Below, piece after piece: positions 43,537-55,829 of a stretch of DNA of 64,000 nt. The position numbers and the translations under genes are program-made. The DNA is from Eurosta solidaginis (taxonomy: Eukaryota > Arthropoda > Insecta > Diptera > Tephritidae). The notes beneath the pieces are model-generated. The model did not search any database and was not told where the DNA came from. It worked only from the letters and a program-made list of their open reading frames with translations. Location: the NCBI RefSeq assembly GCF_040869045.1, contig NC_090323.1, forward strand, positions 262,760,392 to 262,824,391. The letters run 5' to 3'. Each line of letters opens with the position of its first letter. The first letter of the stretch is position 1.

Positions 43537-45142
43537 CTAGCGTACTCTCCCCCGCTTCGCTAGGCGATAAATTCAATGATTTGCTGAAAGAGAATAAAAT
43601 TAATACGAAACAAAACAAATTCTTTGATACAATTTCATTCGAACTTTATTGTAACACTTTTTGGTAGACAACGTTTTTGGTTTTTCCATTTTTCGCGTAA
43701 ATGAATAATGACGATGGCTTGCCTACTCGTGAGCAAGCTACATACAATTGTCCATGAGAAAAAATTGTATAGACTGTCCCTGCGCCTTATTAATTGTCGT
43801 AGCGAAGGCAAGGCGAAGAGGGAACTACAAATGTTTGAAATCGAATGGTAAATCCGTGGGGATCAGTGGAATTCTGGGTATCAAAACGTCTTCTCCTTTG
43901 TACTTCCCTATCAAAATTGTTGCTTCGATAACGTTACACATTAGCTTCTTCACAGCGAGTCTGGTACCGTTGCAAAATCGTGGTACATTAATGTTGCGCA
44001 GCATAATAATCGGTGCTCCAATTTTTAATCGTAAATTATGAGGTGGTAGGCTTTTAACGGAATTACATTATTCATTAGGCGCTTTGAATGTTTTGGACAA
44101 CAATGGACAATATGGAACATTCCAACGATTGTCAACTTCAACATTTTGATTTCCCATCTTAATTATCGTTGATTTACCATTGTCATCAGTGGATCGACGA
44201 CGATATGCCGGATATCCATTGTCACCTATGACCGTATCCGAAATTAATGCTCGTGGGTATCGCTTCGAACATTTTCCATCAATCATGCACGGAGAGTTCA
44301 CATTCAATGCACCGCAAGGTCCATGTATCATATTTTTTGTGACGACTTCGAACAAATCTGGATTAATCGTTTGATCCGGTATTTCAGCAGATATCACACT
44401 ATCAATTTGATGCGGTGTAATTTTATCAACCTACCAAATCAAAATGTGTGCGTGCGGTAATCCTCGCTTCTGCCATTCAACGGAATACATATAACAATGC
44501 ACCTCTCCAAACACTCTATGTTTGACAATAAAGTCCATAAGTGATTTTTGTTTTAGTTTGAAAATACGTGCAGTTTTGTCGTGTCGATTAATTGGGGATT
44601 GGCCAGGCAACAAATGTTCTTTGATTACACTCCATTGCGGATTGCATGTAAAAGTAATAAACAGATCCGGCCGTCCATAAGGGCGAACATACGTCATGGC
44701 ATCCTGTGCATATTCATTCATGTGTCGCGGGCTACCAGTATATGTTGCTGGTAATATTATCATTCTACCGATGTCATTAACATTTCCATCGTTATTCACT
44801 GCATCCCGTAAGTGAACGTATTCCTCGGACCGTAACTTAGTCTGGCTGAATTTGATATAGTTTAAGTGCTCGGTCTCAATTTTTGCATACATATCCACGA
44901 CAAATTGGTGGAACAATCTTCTGCATTTCAGAATGTGAGATTCTTCATTTTCACGAATCATTAATTGACATGAATAAAAATTCATAGCGCTAACTTTTTT
45001 ATTCGTTTCTGCGCCTGAATTAAAAAAAATCACATTTGTGAAATTATTATTATCATATGTGAATATTTTTGATGTGCAAAAATGTTGTTGTTGTTGTTGT
45101 AGCAATGCTCGCCCCACCTAATAGCCGCGACCGATCATCATC
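43537..45142 (-). mobile_element. Helitron remnant
   Basis: Minus strand. The 3' terminus is GTACGCTAG (43537-43545 on plus) followed by T, the CTAG end expected of Helitrons, with a CCTAGCGAAGCGGGG hairpin-like stem just inside. It contains Rep and PIF1-type helicase coding pieces (next entry). The 5' TC end is missing: at 45142 the sequence passes into duplicated block A. A short piece at 45085-45140 (TTGTTGTTGTTGTTGTAGC and following) is a separate repeat. It is an internally deleted, inactive copy, distinct from the DINE-like elements, which have different ends. Confidence 0.82.
43646..45117 (-). pseudogene. Helitron RepHel, internally deleted
   Basis: In translation order: a Rep part with LRSEEYVHLRDAV, RPDLFITFTCNPQW and GLPHAHILIW (the HUH motif, HAH), a TAG at 44431 where Leu is expected, then ISAEIPD, NMIHGPCG and NGYPAYRRR, ending CPLLSKTFKAP. 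In the same frame, helicase C-terminal sequence follows directly after TAA at 44068: LPPHNLRLKIGAPIIMLRN, RFCNGTRLAVKKLM and FATTINKAQGQ, then with a small deletion and shift FSHGQLYVACSRVG and the natural stop at 43646. The rest of Rep (including the tyrosines) and helicase motifs I-IV are gone. Confidence 0.85.
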
Positions 45143-45144
45143 TG

Positions 45145-45520
45145 CGTCATAAGGTCAACCCACCTACCAAGTTTCATCGCTTTATCCGTCTTCGGTAACG
45201 AATTATCGCACTTTTTCCTTTTTTCGATATCGAAAAAGTGGGTGTGGTTATAGTCCGCTTTCGTTCATTTTAAATAGCGATCTGAGATGAGTGCCCAGGA
45301 ACTCACATACCAAATTTCATTAAGATATCTCAAAATTTACTCAGGTTATCGTGTTTACGGACGGCCGGGCGGAGGGACATGGCTAAATGAATTTTATTTT
45401 CGCCCAGATGATTTTGATACATGGAAGTCTATATCTATCTCGATTAGTTTATGCCGTTACGGATTACCGTTATGCGAACAAAATTAATATACTCTGTGTG
45501 CTCTGCTCAGATGAGTATAA
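45145..45520 (-). mobile_element. DINE-like family A fragment (in block A)
   Basis: 5'-side piece from CATAAGGTCAACCCACC to CAGATGAGTATAA, with GGACGGCCGGGCGGAGGGAC as a worn GTCY tract. Confidence 0.7.
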
Positions 45521-45539
45521 AAATGGGATTGTAAAATAA

Positions 45540-46335
45540 AAATCAATCTCTCCCCGCTGGTGGACCCGCCTCAAGTCGTCACGCTTTTATTTTCTAATGT
45601 AATAGAATGGAGGATTTGTACTCTAAATTGTCAGCAAACCTAATAAATGACCAAACAGAATTACTCCTTAAGGTAGAAACCCAACAGCTCTAGTAGATTC
45701 CTATTAAACGGTTCCCATTCCCCATTCCACAAGCACCTTCGATAGAGCAGAAATATCACAAATGTTCTGAAATTTATGAAAGTTGCATGTCGCAAATTAT
45801 CGATGCCATGCAACTGTTGAGACCTCCTACTAATACACCTCAACCGCGACATCGAAATATTCCACGGTAGTGATGAAGACTGACCAGCATTTAAAGATAT
45901 GTTTACGGTGATCTATGGTTGTCATCCCCGATTAACCCAAGCCGAAAAACTTCATCACCTGCAACAAAAGACAAGAAGTTAGGCAGGCCAACTTATGATA
46001 CTAATGGTTGACACTTTCCAGCTATCATGGGATGCCCTCAGAGCTCGGTACGAAAACCTATGTCTATTGATTAATAACCAGATGAAGATCCTCTTTAGTC
46101 TGCAGCAAATATACCCTGAAAATGGTGAGCCGATTCAAATGCAGCAAACCCCTGAAATAACCAAAATAAAAAGATTTTACTATTTGGTGAGTGCTATCTG
46201 GAGCAATTTGAGTAATTTATTCTTTAATTGATTTCTTTTTAACATCGAAAAACATTTAGACTAAGCATTGACCATGCGAAATCGAGCGACTACCATGCAA
46301 TATCAAAAATTTTTAAAATGCTTGCCAAAGATATA
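45540..46335 (+). pseudogene. BEL/Pao gag fragment (copy A)
   Basis: The leader CCCCGCTGGTGGACCCGCC, then an ATG at 45607 (MEDLYSKLSANLI, LLLKVETQQL) and, in other frames, IEIFHGSDED, AFKDMFTVIYGCHPRLTQAEK and LSWDALRARYENLCLLI. This is the BEL/Pao Gag head plus the conserved block. A stop interrupts it after VETQQL. It ends at GCCAAAGATATAT. Confidence 0.75.
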
Positions 46336-46705
46336 TAAGGTGCTGAACTTATGTTGGTTGACGTTATGACATGGCAGTGTTAAAGATAATTGTTTTAAAC
46401 TTCACATGAAGGTTGTCGTAACTCTATTATATATAATCTTTGTGAAAACAAAAGGAACCGCTTGGGGCCACGCCCACAAAAAATTTATATCGCAATTTTG
46501 AAAAATAGAAAAAAGTGAAAATTCGTACCAAAGCTTGATATGTTGATTGACTTAATAACAAAAACTATAAATTTAGTAAAATCGTAGAAAATGGGCATGG
46601 CACCGCCCACATTTAAAAGAAAAAAATGTAAAGGTTTTGCAAGCCGTGAAGCAAAAGCCATTGAAGATTTGGCATGGAGGTTTTCCTTGCTATTGTTGAA
46701 TTGAA
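46336..46705. repeat. DINE-like interior piece inside BEL (block A)
   Basis: GGGGCCACGCCCACAAAA and GGGCATGGCACCGCCCAC are the recurring motifs of DINE-like interiors, here in an otherwise unrelated 370-bp stretch that interrupts the BEL sequence. The same piece is in block B. Confidence 0.5.
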
Positions 46706-47738
46706 TAAATTACCAACATGTACATTCGATTTTATATAAAAGATTAACCTATTCGAAAGGCCGCCTAAATAATGCATTTCAAACAAGTCCCAACATCGTG
46801 GCTCACTTTCCGCAAAGACAGGGTATCCAACATTAGGCAAAATTTCAAGCAAATCGCTCCATAAATAATATGTTTTCAAATAGGTCGGCCACTGGTTCAC
46901 TTTCTTTGTGCCGCCCCCCCCCCCCCCCCATCCGTGCCTATTGGGTTAATAGCAGCCAGGGGGTATTTCTGGAGGGGTTTGAACGGAGCCTTATCGATAC
47001 CGGGCCGCCTCGCTAAATAATGTTGGCCTTACGACAGCAAGGGGCGTTTATTTTACATTTCTTACACTAGACCGAGGAGTCCGCCTTTTCGGACAGGTGG
47101 TCGTACCACCATGATGAACTCAAAAACTAATAAAAGGGTTACGATGACAAGGAAAAGGCAATCCAGGGGAGGAAGAAATCGCTTTCAGTGATGATGCGGA
47201 AGAGGATAATAGCATGAATTCAGTAGTAGTAGTAGTATATATTCCTTTGTTTTTTTTTTGTTTCAAAAAATGTCATACAGAGCATGACGTACGTACGTTT
47301 GCGTTTGCGTACATAGAAACACATAAAACAAATAAATTAAAGTAGATACTAGCGACAATAACAGAGTATGTTGTGTGTCGCACCACGTGTTAAATAAAAT
47401 ATTAACGAGCTACGAAAATTCATATACATATATGTATATATTTTTCCAAAAAAAAATCATATACAGAGTATGATGTGTGCTTTTGCGTATATCGAAACAC
47501 TTAAATAAATAAATTAAGGTAGATACTAGCGACAATATGGCTCGTGTCAAAATATATATAAGCCTAAAGGAATGCATATTAAGACATACTACACTACAAT
47601 AAATAATTGCTTATGTACCCTGGTAGCACCAACTACTGGGACCACACCCTTGTGTAGACATGCTCGTCGAAACGGCCCACTGAAACTCCCTATCTATGGG
47701 AACAACCTCTCAGTTCAACTCAAAACTACATTTTTAAA
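46706..47738. repeat. shared repeat block and BEL pol-like piece (block A)
   Basis: 46709-47440 matches 41845-42535. It has a poly-C run at 46914-46929 and a direct repeat inside (ATACAGAG.ATGA and neighbours at 47275 and 47462). From 47570 a short frame leads into what in block B becomes BEL pol. Confidence 0.6.
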
Positions 47739-48012
47739 CATCCTTCATCCTTTTTCAAATAAGGGAAAATCATTATGTAGGAAAATTAACATAGGGTAAC
47801 CCTGGAATGTGTTTGTAAGACATGGGTATCAAATTAAAGGTATTAATGAGAGTTTTAAAAGAGAGTGGTTCTTAGTTCTATATGTGAAGGCGTTTTCGAG
47901 ATATCAACCCAAATGTGGACCAGAACATCATCTGTCCGGTACCGCTAATTTATTTATATATGTAATACCACGAATAGTATTCCTGCCCGGCAGAACTTTT
48001 TCATTTTCTTCT
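47739..48012 (-). mobile_element. DINE-like family A fragment
   Basis: It joins block A at TTTAAACATCC and contains one worn tandem unit (GACATGGGTATCAAATTAAA) and TTTATTTATATATGTAATACC. It stops at a hairpin-rich region at 48013. Confidence 0.65.
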
Positions 48013-48016
48013 GCCA

Positions 48017-48119
48017 AAATAAAAGTCCCGCTTGATAACAAAGAAACGGCTTATACGAAATAAAGAAAATTTTGAATTCGGATAAGCCGTTCCTTTGTTA
48101 TCAAGCGGGACTTTTATTT
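48017..48119. repeat. 38-bp near-perfect inverted repeat
   Basis: AAAATAAAAGTCCCGCTTGA at 48017 pairs with its inverse ending 48119; arms of about 38 bp with one mismatch and a 27-bp loop. It is followed by related, shorter palindromes (next entry). Confidence 0.85.
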
Positions 48120-48290
48120 GGGCCTTAAAAAATAAAAGTCCGGATTTAACTTTTATTTCCGGACTTTTATTTTTAAAAGTCCGAGTTTAACTAGTTCTAT
48201 CGGACTCAAAAAATAAAAATACAGATTTTACTTTTATATGTGGACTTTTATGGAAAAAGTTCGAAAAATAAAAAGGTTGCATTATTCGAC
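48120..48290. repeat. cluster of AAATAAAAGTCC palindromes
   Basis: AAAATAAAAGTCCGG / CCGGACTTTTATTTTT at 48129-48175 and further half-sites (AAAAGTCCG, TGGACTTTTA) to about 48250. The unit AATAAAAGTCC recurs in both orientations with changing inner sequence, as in a foldback array. Confidence 0.65.
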
Positions 48291-48517
48291 ATGATATTGC
48301 TATAGGGATACTGGTGTAGTGATAAAATTCCCCATTTTAATACATAGCGACACATCTGGCAACGCCATTGCTGACAATGCAAGATGTGTCATTGTGAATG
48401 GTGCACTCTGTAAGAAAGAGTAAGAAACATGTTCAATCATATTCTAATAAGTAGTCATCTATTGTAATACAATGTATAAGACAGTATGCAAAGTATGTTT
48501 AATATAAATGAAATATA
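48291..48517. other. unassigned spacer
   Basis: Nothing recognised. AT-rich sequence before the next DINE-like element. Confidence 0.4.
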
Positions 48518-50861
48518 ACAAGTAAGGACGGTTAAGTTCGGGTGTAACCGAACATTGCATACTCAGTTGAGAGCTATGGTGACAACATAAGGGAAAATAA
48601 CCATGTAGGAAAATGAACCGAGGGTAATCCTGGAATGTGTTTGTATGACACGTGTATCAAATGGAAGGTATTAAAGAGTATTTTAAGAGGAAGTGGGTCA
48701 TAGTTCTATAGATGGACGCCATTTAGGGATATCGCCATAAAGGTGGACCAGGCCTGACTCTAGAATTTGTTTGTACGATATGGGTATCAAATGAAATGTG
48801 TTAATGATAATTTTAAAAGGGAGTGGGCCTAGGTTCTACAGGTGGACGCCTTTTCGAAATATCGCCATAAAGGTGGACCAGGGGTGACCCTAGAATGCGT
48901 TTGTACAATATGGGTATCAAACGAAAGGTGTTAATGAGTATTTCAAAAGGGCGTGGGGCTTAGTTCTATAGGTGGACGCCTTTTCAAGATATTGCCATAA
49001 AGGTGGACCAGGGGTGACTCTAGAATGCGTTTGTACAATATGGGTATCAAACGAAAGGTGTTAATGAGTATTTCAAAAGGGCGTGGGGCTTAGTTCTATA
49101 GGTGGACGCCTTTTCGAAATATCGCCATAAAGGTGGACCAGGGGTGACTCTAGAATGTGTTTGTACGATATCGGTATCAAATGAAAGGGGTTAATGAGCA
49201 CTTTAAAAGGGAGTGGGCCTTAGTTCTATAGGTGGACGCCTTTTCGAGATATCGCCATAAAGGTGGACCAGGGGTGATTCTAGAATGTGTTTGTACGATA
49301 TCGGTATCAAATTAAAGGTATTAATGGGGGTTTTAAAAGGGAGTGGTGGTAGTTGTATAGGTGGTCGCCTTTTCGAGATATCTCCATAAACATGGACCAG
49401 GGGTGACTCTAGAATTTGTTTGTACGATATGGGTATCAAATTAAAAGTATTAATGAGGCTTTTAAAAGGGAGTGGTGGTAGTTGTATATGTGAAGGCGTT
49501 TTCCAGATATCGACCAAAATGTGGACCAGGGTGACCCAGAACATCATCTGTTGGATACCGCTAATTTATTTATATATATAATACCACGAACAGTATTCAT
49601 GCCAAGATTTCAAGGGTTTTTTATTTCGCCCTGCAGAACTTTTTCATTCCATTCTACTTAATATGGTAGGTGTCACACCCATTTTACAAAGATTTTTATA
49701 AAGTTATATTTTGCGTCAATAAACCAATCCTAATACCATGTTTCATCCCTTTTTTCGTATTTGGTATAGAATTATGACATTTTTTTCGTTTTTGGTAATT
49801 TTCGATATCGAAAAAGTGGGCGTGGTCATAGTCGGAGTTCGGCCATTGTTTATACCAATACAAAGTGAGTTCAGATAAGTACGTGAACTGAGTTTAGTAA
49901 GGATATATCGATTTTTGCTCAAGTTATCGTGTTAACGGCCGAGCGGAAGGACAGGCGGTCGACTGTGTATAAAAACTTGGCGTGGCTTCAACCGATTTCG
50001 CCCTTTTTCACAGAAATAAGTTATTGTCCCAGAATCTAAGCCCCTACCATATTTCACAAGGATTGGTAAATTTTTGTACGACTTATGGCATTAAAAGTAT
50101 CCTAGACAAATTAAATGAAAAAGGATGGAGCCACGCCTATTTTGAAATTTTATTTTATGTTTGCATTTTGTTACACCATATCATTACTGGAGTTGAATGT
50201 TGACATAATTTACTTATATACTGTAAAGATATTAAATTTTTTGTTAAAATTTAACTTAAAAAAAATTTTTTTTTAAAAGTGGGCGTGGTCGTTCTCCGAT
50301 TTTGCTAATTTTTATTAAGCATACATATAGTAATAGGAGTAATGTTCCTGCCAAATTTCATCATGATATCTTCAACGACTGCCAAATTACAGCTTGCAAA
50401 AGTTTTAAATTACCTTCTTTTAAAAGTGGGCGGTGCCACTCCCATTGTCGAAAATTTTACTAATTTTCTATTTAGCGTCATCAGTTCAACTCACCTACCA
50501 AGTTTCATCGCTTTATCCATCTTTGGTAATGAATTATCGCACTTTTTCGGTTTTTCGAAATTTTCGATATCGAAAAAGTGGGTGTGGTTATAGTCCGATA
50601 TTGTTCATTTTAAATAGCGATCTGAGATGAGTGCTCAGGAACCTACACACCAAATTTCATCAAGATACCTCAAAACTTACTCAAGTTATGGTGTTAACGG
50701 ACAGACGGACGGACGGACATGGCTCAATCAAATTTTTTTTCGATACTGATGATTTTGATATATGGAAGTCTATATCTATCTCGATTCCTTTATACCTGTA
50801 CAACCAACCGTTATCCAATCAAAGTTAATATACTCTGTGAGCTCTGCTCTACTGAGTATAA
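48518..50861 (-). mobile_element. DINE-like family A, complete copy
   Basis: ACAAGTAAGGACGG and hairpin TTCGGGTGTAACCGAA at 48518; CTACTGAGTATAA at 50861. Seven or so tandem units of about 120-130 bp at 48640-49490, diverged but with locally near-identical neighbours (48900-49020 and 49020-49140). GACGGACGGACGGACATGG at 50704. 2.34 kb, non-coding. Confidence 0.82.
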
Positions 50862-51214
50862 AAATGACGAATGGCAATAGTGCCACTGGCATTTTTATAT
50901 ATTGCACCATCATTAATATATTCTTGGCAACCAAAAACTGCAGACGTCTCTGCGAGAGTACTTTAATTCATTTTAAATAAAACAGATTGTAAAGCAGTGT
51001 TCAAATAAAGCATTTTTTATTTAAATGTGGATTTGGCGGAGGAGACCGCCGCGAAAACTTCAAATTTAACCATCTAGGAAAGGAGACGCCACTTGGTGCC
51101 ACAGACGACACGCAGGTAACTTAACTTAGGAGTTTCACACTGGGAACTCAAACGTTTCCACCTAGGACAATTTTTTGACCAGGACTTTTTCGACTAATTA
51201 TTATTTTCCGTCCC
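50862..51214. other. unassigned spacer
   Basis: No gene seen. 51020-51130 is relatively GC-rich (GGCGGAGGAGACCGCCG palindrome near 51036) and may be the end of some retroelement. Confidence 0.35.
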
Positions 51215-51838
51215 TGTTATATACTGTAAAGATATAAAATTTTTTGTTAAATTTTGACTTTAAATTATTTTTTTTTTGTCACCCGATTTTGCTAATTTTT
51301 ATTTAGCACATATATAATAAAAGGAGTAACGTCCCTGCCAAATTTCATCATGATATCTTTAAAAAATGCGAAATTACAGCTTGCAAAACTCTTAAACTAT
51401 CTTCGTTTAAAAGTGGGCGGTACCACGGCCGTTGTCCAAAATTTTACTAATTTTCTATTCTGCGTCATAAGGTCAACACACCTACCAAGTTTCATCGCTT
51501 TATCCGACTTCGGTAACGAATTATCGCACTTTTTCCTTTTTTCGATATCGAAAAAGTGGGCGTGGTTATAGTCCGCTTTCGTTCATTTTAAATAGCGAGC
51601 TGAGATGAGTGCCCAGGAACTCACATACCAAATTTCATTAAGATATCTCAAAATTTACTCAGGTTATCGGGTTTACGGACGGCCGGACGGAGGGACATGG
51701 CTAAATGAATTTTATTTTCGCCCAGATCATTTTGATACATGGAAGTCTATATCTATCTCGATTAGTTTATGCCGTTACGGATTACCGTTATGCGAACAAA
51801 ATTAATATACTCTGTGTGCTCTGCTCAGATGAGTATAA
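51215..51838 (-). mobile_element. DINE-like family A fragment (runs into block B)
   Basis: From ATATACTGTAAAGATATAAA to CAGATGAGTATAA at 51838. The left part continues naturally leftwards of the block B boundary, unlike block A. Confidence 0.7.
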
Positions 51839-51859
51839 AAATGGGATTGTAAAATAAAA

Positions 51860-52660
51860 ATCAATCTCTCCCCGCTGGTGGACCCGCCTCAAGTTGTCAC
51901 GCTTTTATTTTCTAATGTAATAGAATGGAGGATTTGTACTCTAAATTGTCAGCAAACCTGATAAGTGACCAAACAGAATTACTCCTTATGGTAGAATCCC
52001 AACAGCTCTAGTAGATTCCTATTAAACGGTTCCCTTTCCCCATTCCACAAGGCGTGTACACCTTCGATAGAGCAGAAATATCACAAATGTTCTGAAATTT
52101 ATGAAAGTTTCATGTCGCAAATTATCGATGCCATGCAACTGTTGAGACCTCCTACTAATACACCTCAACCGCGACATCGAAATATTCCACGGTAGTGATG
52201 AAGACTGACCAGCATTTAAAGATATGTTTACGGTGATCTATGGTTGTCATCCCCGATTAACCCAAGCCGAAAAACTTCATCACCTGCAACAAAAGACAAG
52301 AAGTTAGGCAGGCCAACTTATGATACTAATGGTTGACACTTTACAGCTATCATGGGATGCCCTCAGAGCTCGGTACGAAAACCTATGTCTATTGATTAAT
52401 AACCAGATGAAGATCCTCTTTAGTCTGCAGCAAATATACCCTGAAAATGGTGAGCCGATTCAAATGCAGCAAACCCCTGAAATAACCAAAATAAAAAGAT
52501 TTTACTATTTGGTGAGTGCTATCTGGAGCAATTTGAGTAATTTATTCTTTAATTGATTTCTTTTTAACATCGAAAAACATTTAGACTAAGCATTGACCAT
52601 GCGAAATCGAGCGACTACCATGCAATATCAAAAATTTTTAAAATGCTTGCCAAAGATATA
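51860..52660 (+). pseudogene. BEL/Pao gag fragment (copy B)
   Basis: Same content as copy A with the GCGTGTACACC piece retained. The Gag head begins MEDLYSKL at 51928; conserved block MFTVIYGCHPRLTQAEK; LSWDALRARYEN. Interrupted by stops. Confidence 0.75.
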
Positions 52661-53870
52661 TAAGGTGCTGAACTTATGTTGGTTGACGTTATGACATGGC
52701 AGTGTTAAAGATAATTGTTTTAAACTTCACATGAAGGTTGTCGTAACTCTATTATATATAATCTTTGTGAAAACAAAAGGAACCGCTTGGGGCCACGCCC
52801 ACAAAAAATTTATATCGCAATTTTGAAAAATAGAAAAAAGTGAAAATTCGTACCAAAGCTTGATATGTTGATTGACTTAATAACAAAAACTATAAATTTA
52901 GTAAAATCGTAGAAAATGGGCATGGCACCGCCCACATTTAAAAGAAAAAAATGTAAAGGTTTTGCAAGCCGTGAAGCAAAAGCCATTGAAGATTTGGCAT
53001 GGAGGTTTTCCTTGCTATTGTTGAATTGAATAAATTACCAACATGTACATTCGATTTTATATAAAAGATTAACCTATTCGAAAGGCCGCCTAAATAATGC
53101 ATTTCAAACAAGTCCCAACATCGTGGCTCACTTTCCGCAAAGACAGGGTATCCAACATTAGGCAAAATTTCAAGCAAATCGCTCCATAAATAATATGTTT
53201 TCAAATAGGTCGGCCACTGGTTCACTTTCTTTGTGCCGCCCCCCCCCCCCCCATCCGTGCCTATTGGGTTAATAGCAGCCAGGGGGTATTTCTGGAGGGG
53301 TTTGAACGGAGCCTTATCGATACCGGGCCGCCTCGCTAAATAATGTTGGCCTTACGACAGCAAGGGGCGTTTATTTTACATTTCTTACACTAGACCGAGG
53401 AGTCCGCCTTTTCGGACAGGTGGTCGTACCACCATGATGAACTCAAAAACTAATAAAAGGGTTACGATGACAAGGAAAAGGCAATCCAGGGGAGGAAGAA
53501 ATCGCTTTCAGTGATGATGCGGAAGAGGATAATAGCATGAATTCAGTAGTAGTAGTAGTATATATTCCTTTGTTTTTTTTTTGTTTCAAAAAATGTCATA
53601 CAGAGCATGACGTACGTACGTTTGCGTTTGCGTACATAGAAACACATAAAACAAATAAATTAAAGTAGATACTAGCGACAATAACAGAGTATGTTGTGTG
53701 TCGCACCACGTGTTAAATAAAATATTAACGAGCTACGAAAATTCATATACATATATGTATATATTTTTCCAAAAAAAAATCATATACAGAGTATGATGTG
53801 TGCTTTTGCGTATATCGAAACACTTAAATAAATAAATTAAGGTAGATACTAGCGACAATATGGCTCGTGT
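52661..53870. repeat. DINE-like piece and shared repeat block (block B)
   Basis: Equivalent to 46336-47560: GGGGCCACGCCCACAAAA and GGCACCGCCCAC, then the block shared with 41845-42535, a poly-C run at 53238-53252, and CGTACGTACGTTTGCGTTTG. Confidence 0.6.
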
Positions 53871-53879
53871 CAAAATATA

Positions 53880-55795
53880 TATAAGCCTAAAAGAATGCAT
53901 ATTAAGACATACTACACTACAATAAATAATTGCTTATGTACCCTGGTAGCACCAACTACTGGGACCCCACCCTTGTGTAGACATGCTCGTCGAAACTGCC
54001 CACTGAAACTCCCTATCTATGGGAACAACCTCTCAGTTCTACTCAAAACCACATTTTTAAACAGAAACAAAACAAAAGGAACAAAAACTCTCGCCACTAA
54101 CATCATACTATTAGAAACTTATGTAGATGATGTCCTCTCCGGCGGCCACGATATACAGTCCACTCTCGATTCTATGATCCAAACTATCGAAGCTCTACAA
54201 TTAGCAAGCTAATTAAAATAACCGCAATCAAATAAAAAGACATGAATCAATACCAGACTCTGATATCCTAGATACAGAATTTCTCAAAACCCATGACACT
54301 ACTAATACCTAAGGAATACGATGCAACGCATTAACTCACTCGTTTTCGTACTCACACGACCTAATTCCCGACTTTAAGTCAAATACAAAACGGCAAATAC
54401 TCTCAGCCGTAGCGAAACTTTTTGACCCGGCAGAATGGTTGTCACCAAAAATCCTTTTCCAGCAGCTATGATAAGAAGGAACCGACTGGGATGAAGAAGT
54501 CAAACCAGAATCCTTTTACAAGTGGAACATCTTCCGCGCAAGTCTCCCAGCTATTAGTGTAAATATATCTCGATGGGTGCAATTTTCCCCTAATAAATGC
54601 ATCGAAATCCACGGTTTCTTGATGTCATGCATTTGCTGCATGTGTTTACATAAGAGCGCAACACGAAGGGAACTCTGCCTCAACCCACCTCTTTATGGCA
54701 AAAACCAAAGTCACAACCCTACAAACAGTTAACTTGCCATGACTAGAACTCTGGTCAGATCCCTTCGTTGTGTTGGCCTGGCTAGAAAACCTCCGGCATA
54801 CATTGAAAACTTACGTGGCATACAGGATTACCCAAATTTTGCAGAACGTCAGCAACACACTTTGGCGCCACGTACCTAGCGATGACAATCCGCCGATTTA
54901 GGAACCCAAGAATACTAACAACAAGATTTAGTTGACTGCTCGTTATGTTGGAATGGACTCCAATAGCTCTCCAAGCCGAACACATTGTGGCCAAAATACA
55001 CCCATTCCAAAAACGCGTTAAGGCGTTTCATCGTCACACTCAAAACCACCCGATTCCCAGTTCGATAGCCCTCACTCACGACGCTAAAATGAAACTCATA
55101 ATGTTAATTCAACGCCATCATTTCCCAGCAGAATTCACTCAATTAGCAGAATCAAATACTATCAGTAAGAAAAGCTCCCTGCTGACCCTAAATCACATGC
55201 TAGATGATGGCATCCTCTGAATTGACGGTTGTTTAGCTAGTGCTATATGAACTGTAAAGAATGCTGTACAAATATTATCCCAGGCAACTCGAAGTTCTGC
55301 TCACTGATTCTAGATTTGCTCCATTGTGAAAAGCAACTAATGATCTGCATGATATGGAAGCAATACTATATCTCCAGACTCAAGCAGAAAGTAAGAAAGT
55401 ACATATTCAACTGCAAGACGTGCACGATATATAAGCAACGAACTCTTTCGCAAATAATGGCCGCTTTGCACCGAACGTGTCACTTACTCTGTGTCCTTTT
55501 ACGTAACCGGCGTTGACTTCGCTGGCCCATTTATGGTGAAGCCGTCTCCCTTGCGACGAGCTTCCTACTCAAAAGCACATTTTTGCGTATTTGTATGCTT
55601 CTCTATTAAAACGGTCCATCTCGAATCCTGCACAACTTAGACAACTGAGGTCTTCAGGGAAGCCCTCACTCGCTTCGTAGGATGATGCGTATTATCCCAC
55701 AAAGTAATGTATGATAATGGAAAGACATTCGTTGATACTCAACGAGCTATTCAAAACGAGCTCGCAATATTCATCAAAGAAGCAGCTGTAAATGG
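53880..55795 (+). pseudogene. pol: BEL/Pao pol remnant (RT to integrase)
   Basis: At 54100-54150 ILLETYVDDVLSGGHDI gives the RT catalytic YVDD with the BEL-type VLSGG. Later, in shifting frames: LFDPAEWLSP-like and EEVKPESFYKWNIFRASL-like pieces, then HSKNALRRFI-like sequence near 55020. At 55500-55790 the integrase core reads VTGVDFAGPF (catalytic Asp), AHFCVFVCFSIKTVHLESCT, REALTRFVG and VMYDNGKTFV (second catalytic Asp). Stops are frequent. It probably belongs to the same element as the gag at 51860, separated by the block at 52661-53870. Confidence 0.75.
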
Positions 55796-55829
55796 CTTAT
55801 ACTTAGTTACAATTACAACAACAAGAGTT

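Larger units (their letters stand above)
45145..47738. repeat. segmental duplication block A
   Basis: Almost identical to 51461-54061 (offset about 6.32 kb), with few substitutions and small indels (for example GCGTGTA missing near 45733). It spans several element boundaries: DINE-like end, BEL gag, another DINE-like piece, the repeat block and a pol-like piece. It was therefore copied as one segment. On the left it starts at the Helitron; on the right it changes to DINE-like sequence where block B continues into BEL pol. Confidence 0.92.
51461..54061. repeat. segmental duplication block B
   Basis: Counterpart of 45145-47738. Both of its ends continue into the expected neighbouring sequence (DINE-like on the left, BEL pol on the right), so B is the likely source and A the derived copy. 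Confidence 0.92.

Noticed and set aside
43748..44041. 97-codon plus-strand frame
   Set aside because: Antisense shadow of the Helitron helicase C-terminus, which gives clear motifs on the minus strand.
45145..47738. Blocks A and B as two independent transposon insertions
   Set aside because: The similarity crosses several element boundaries without change, so they were duplicated as one segment.
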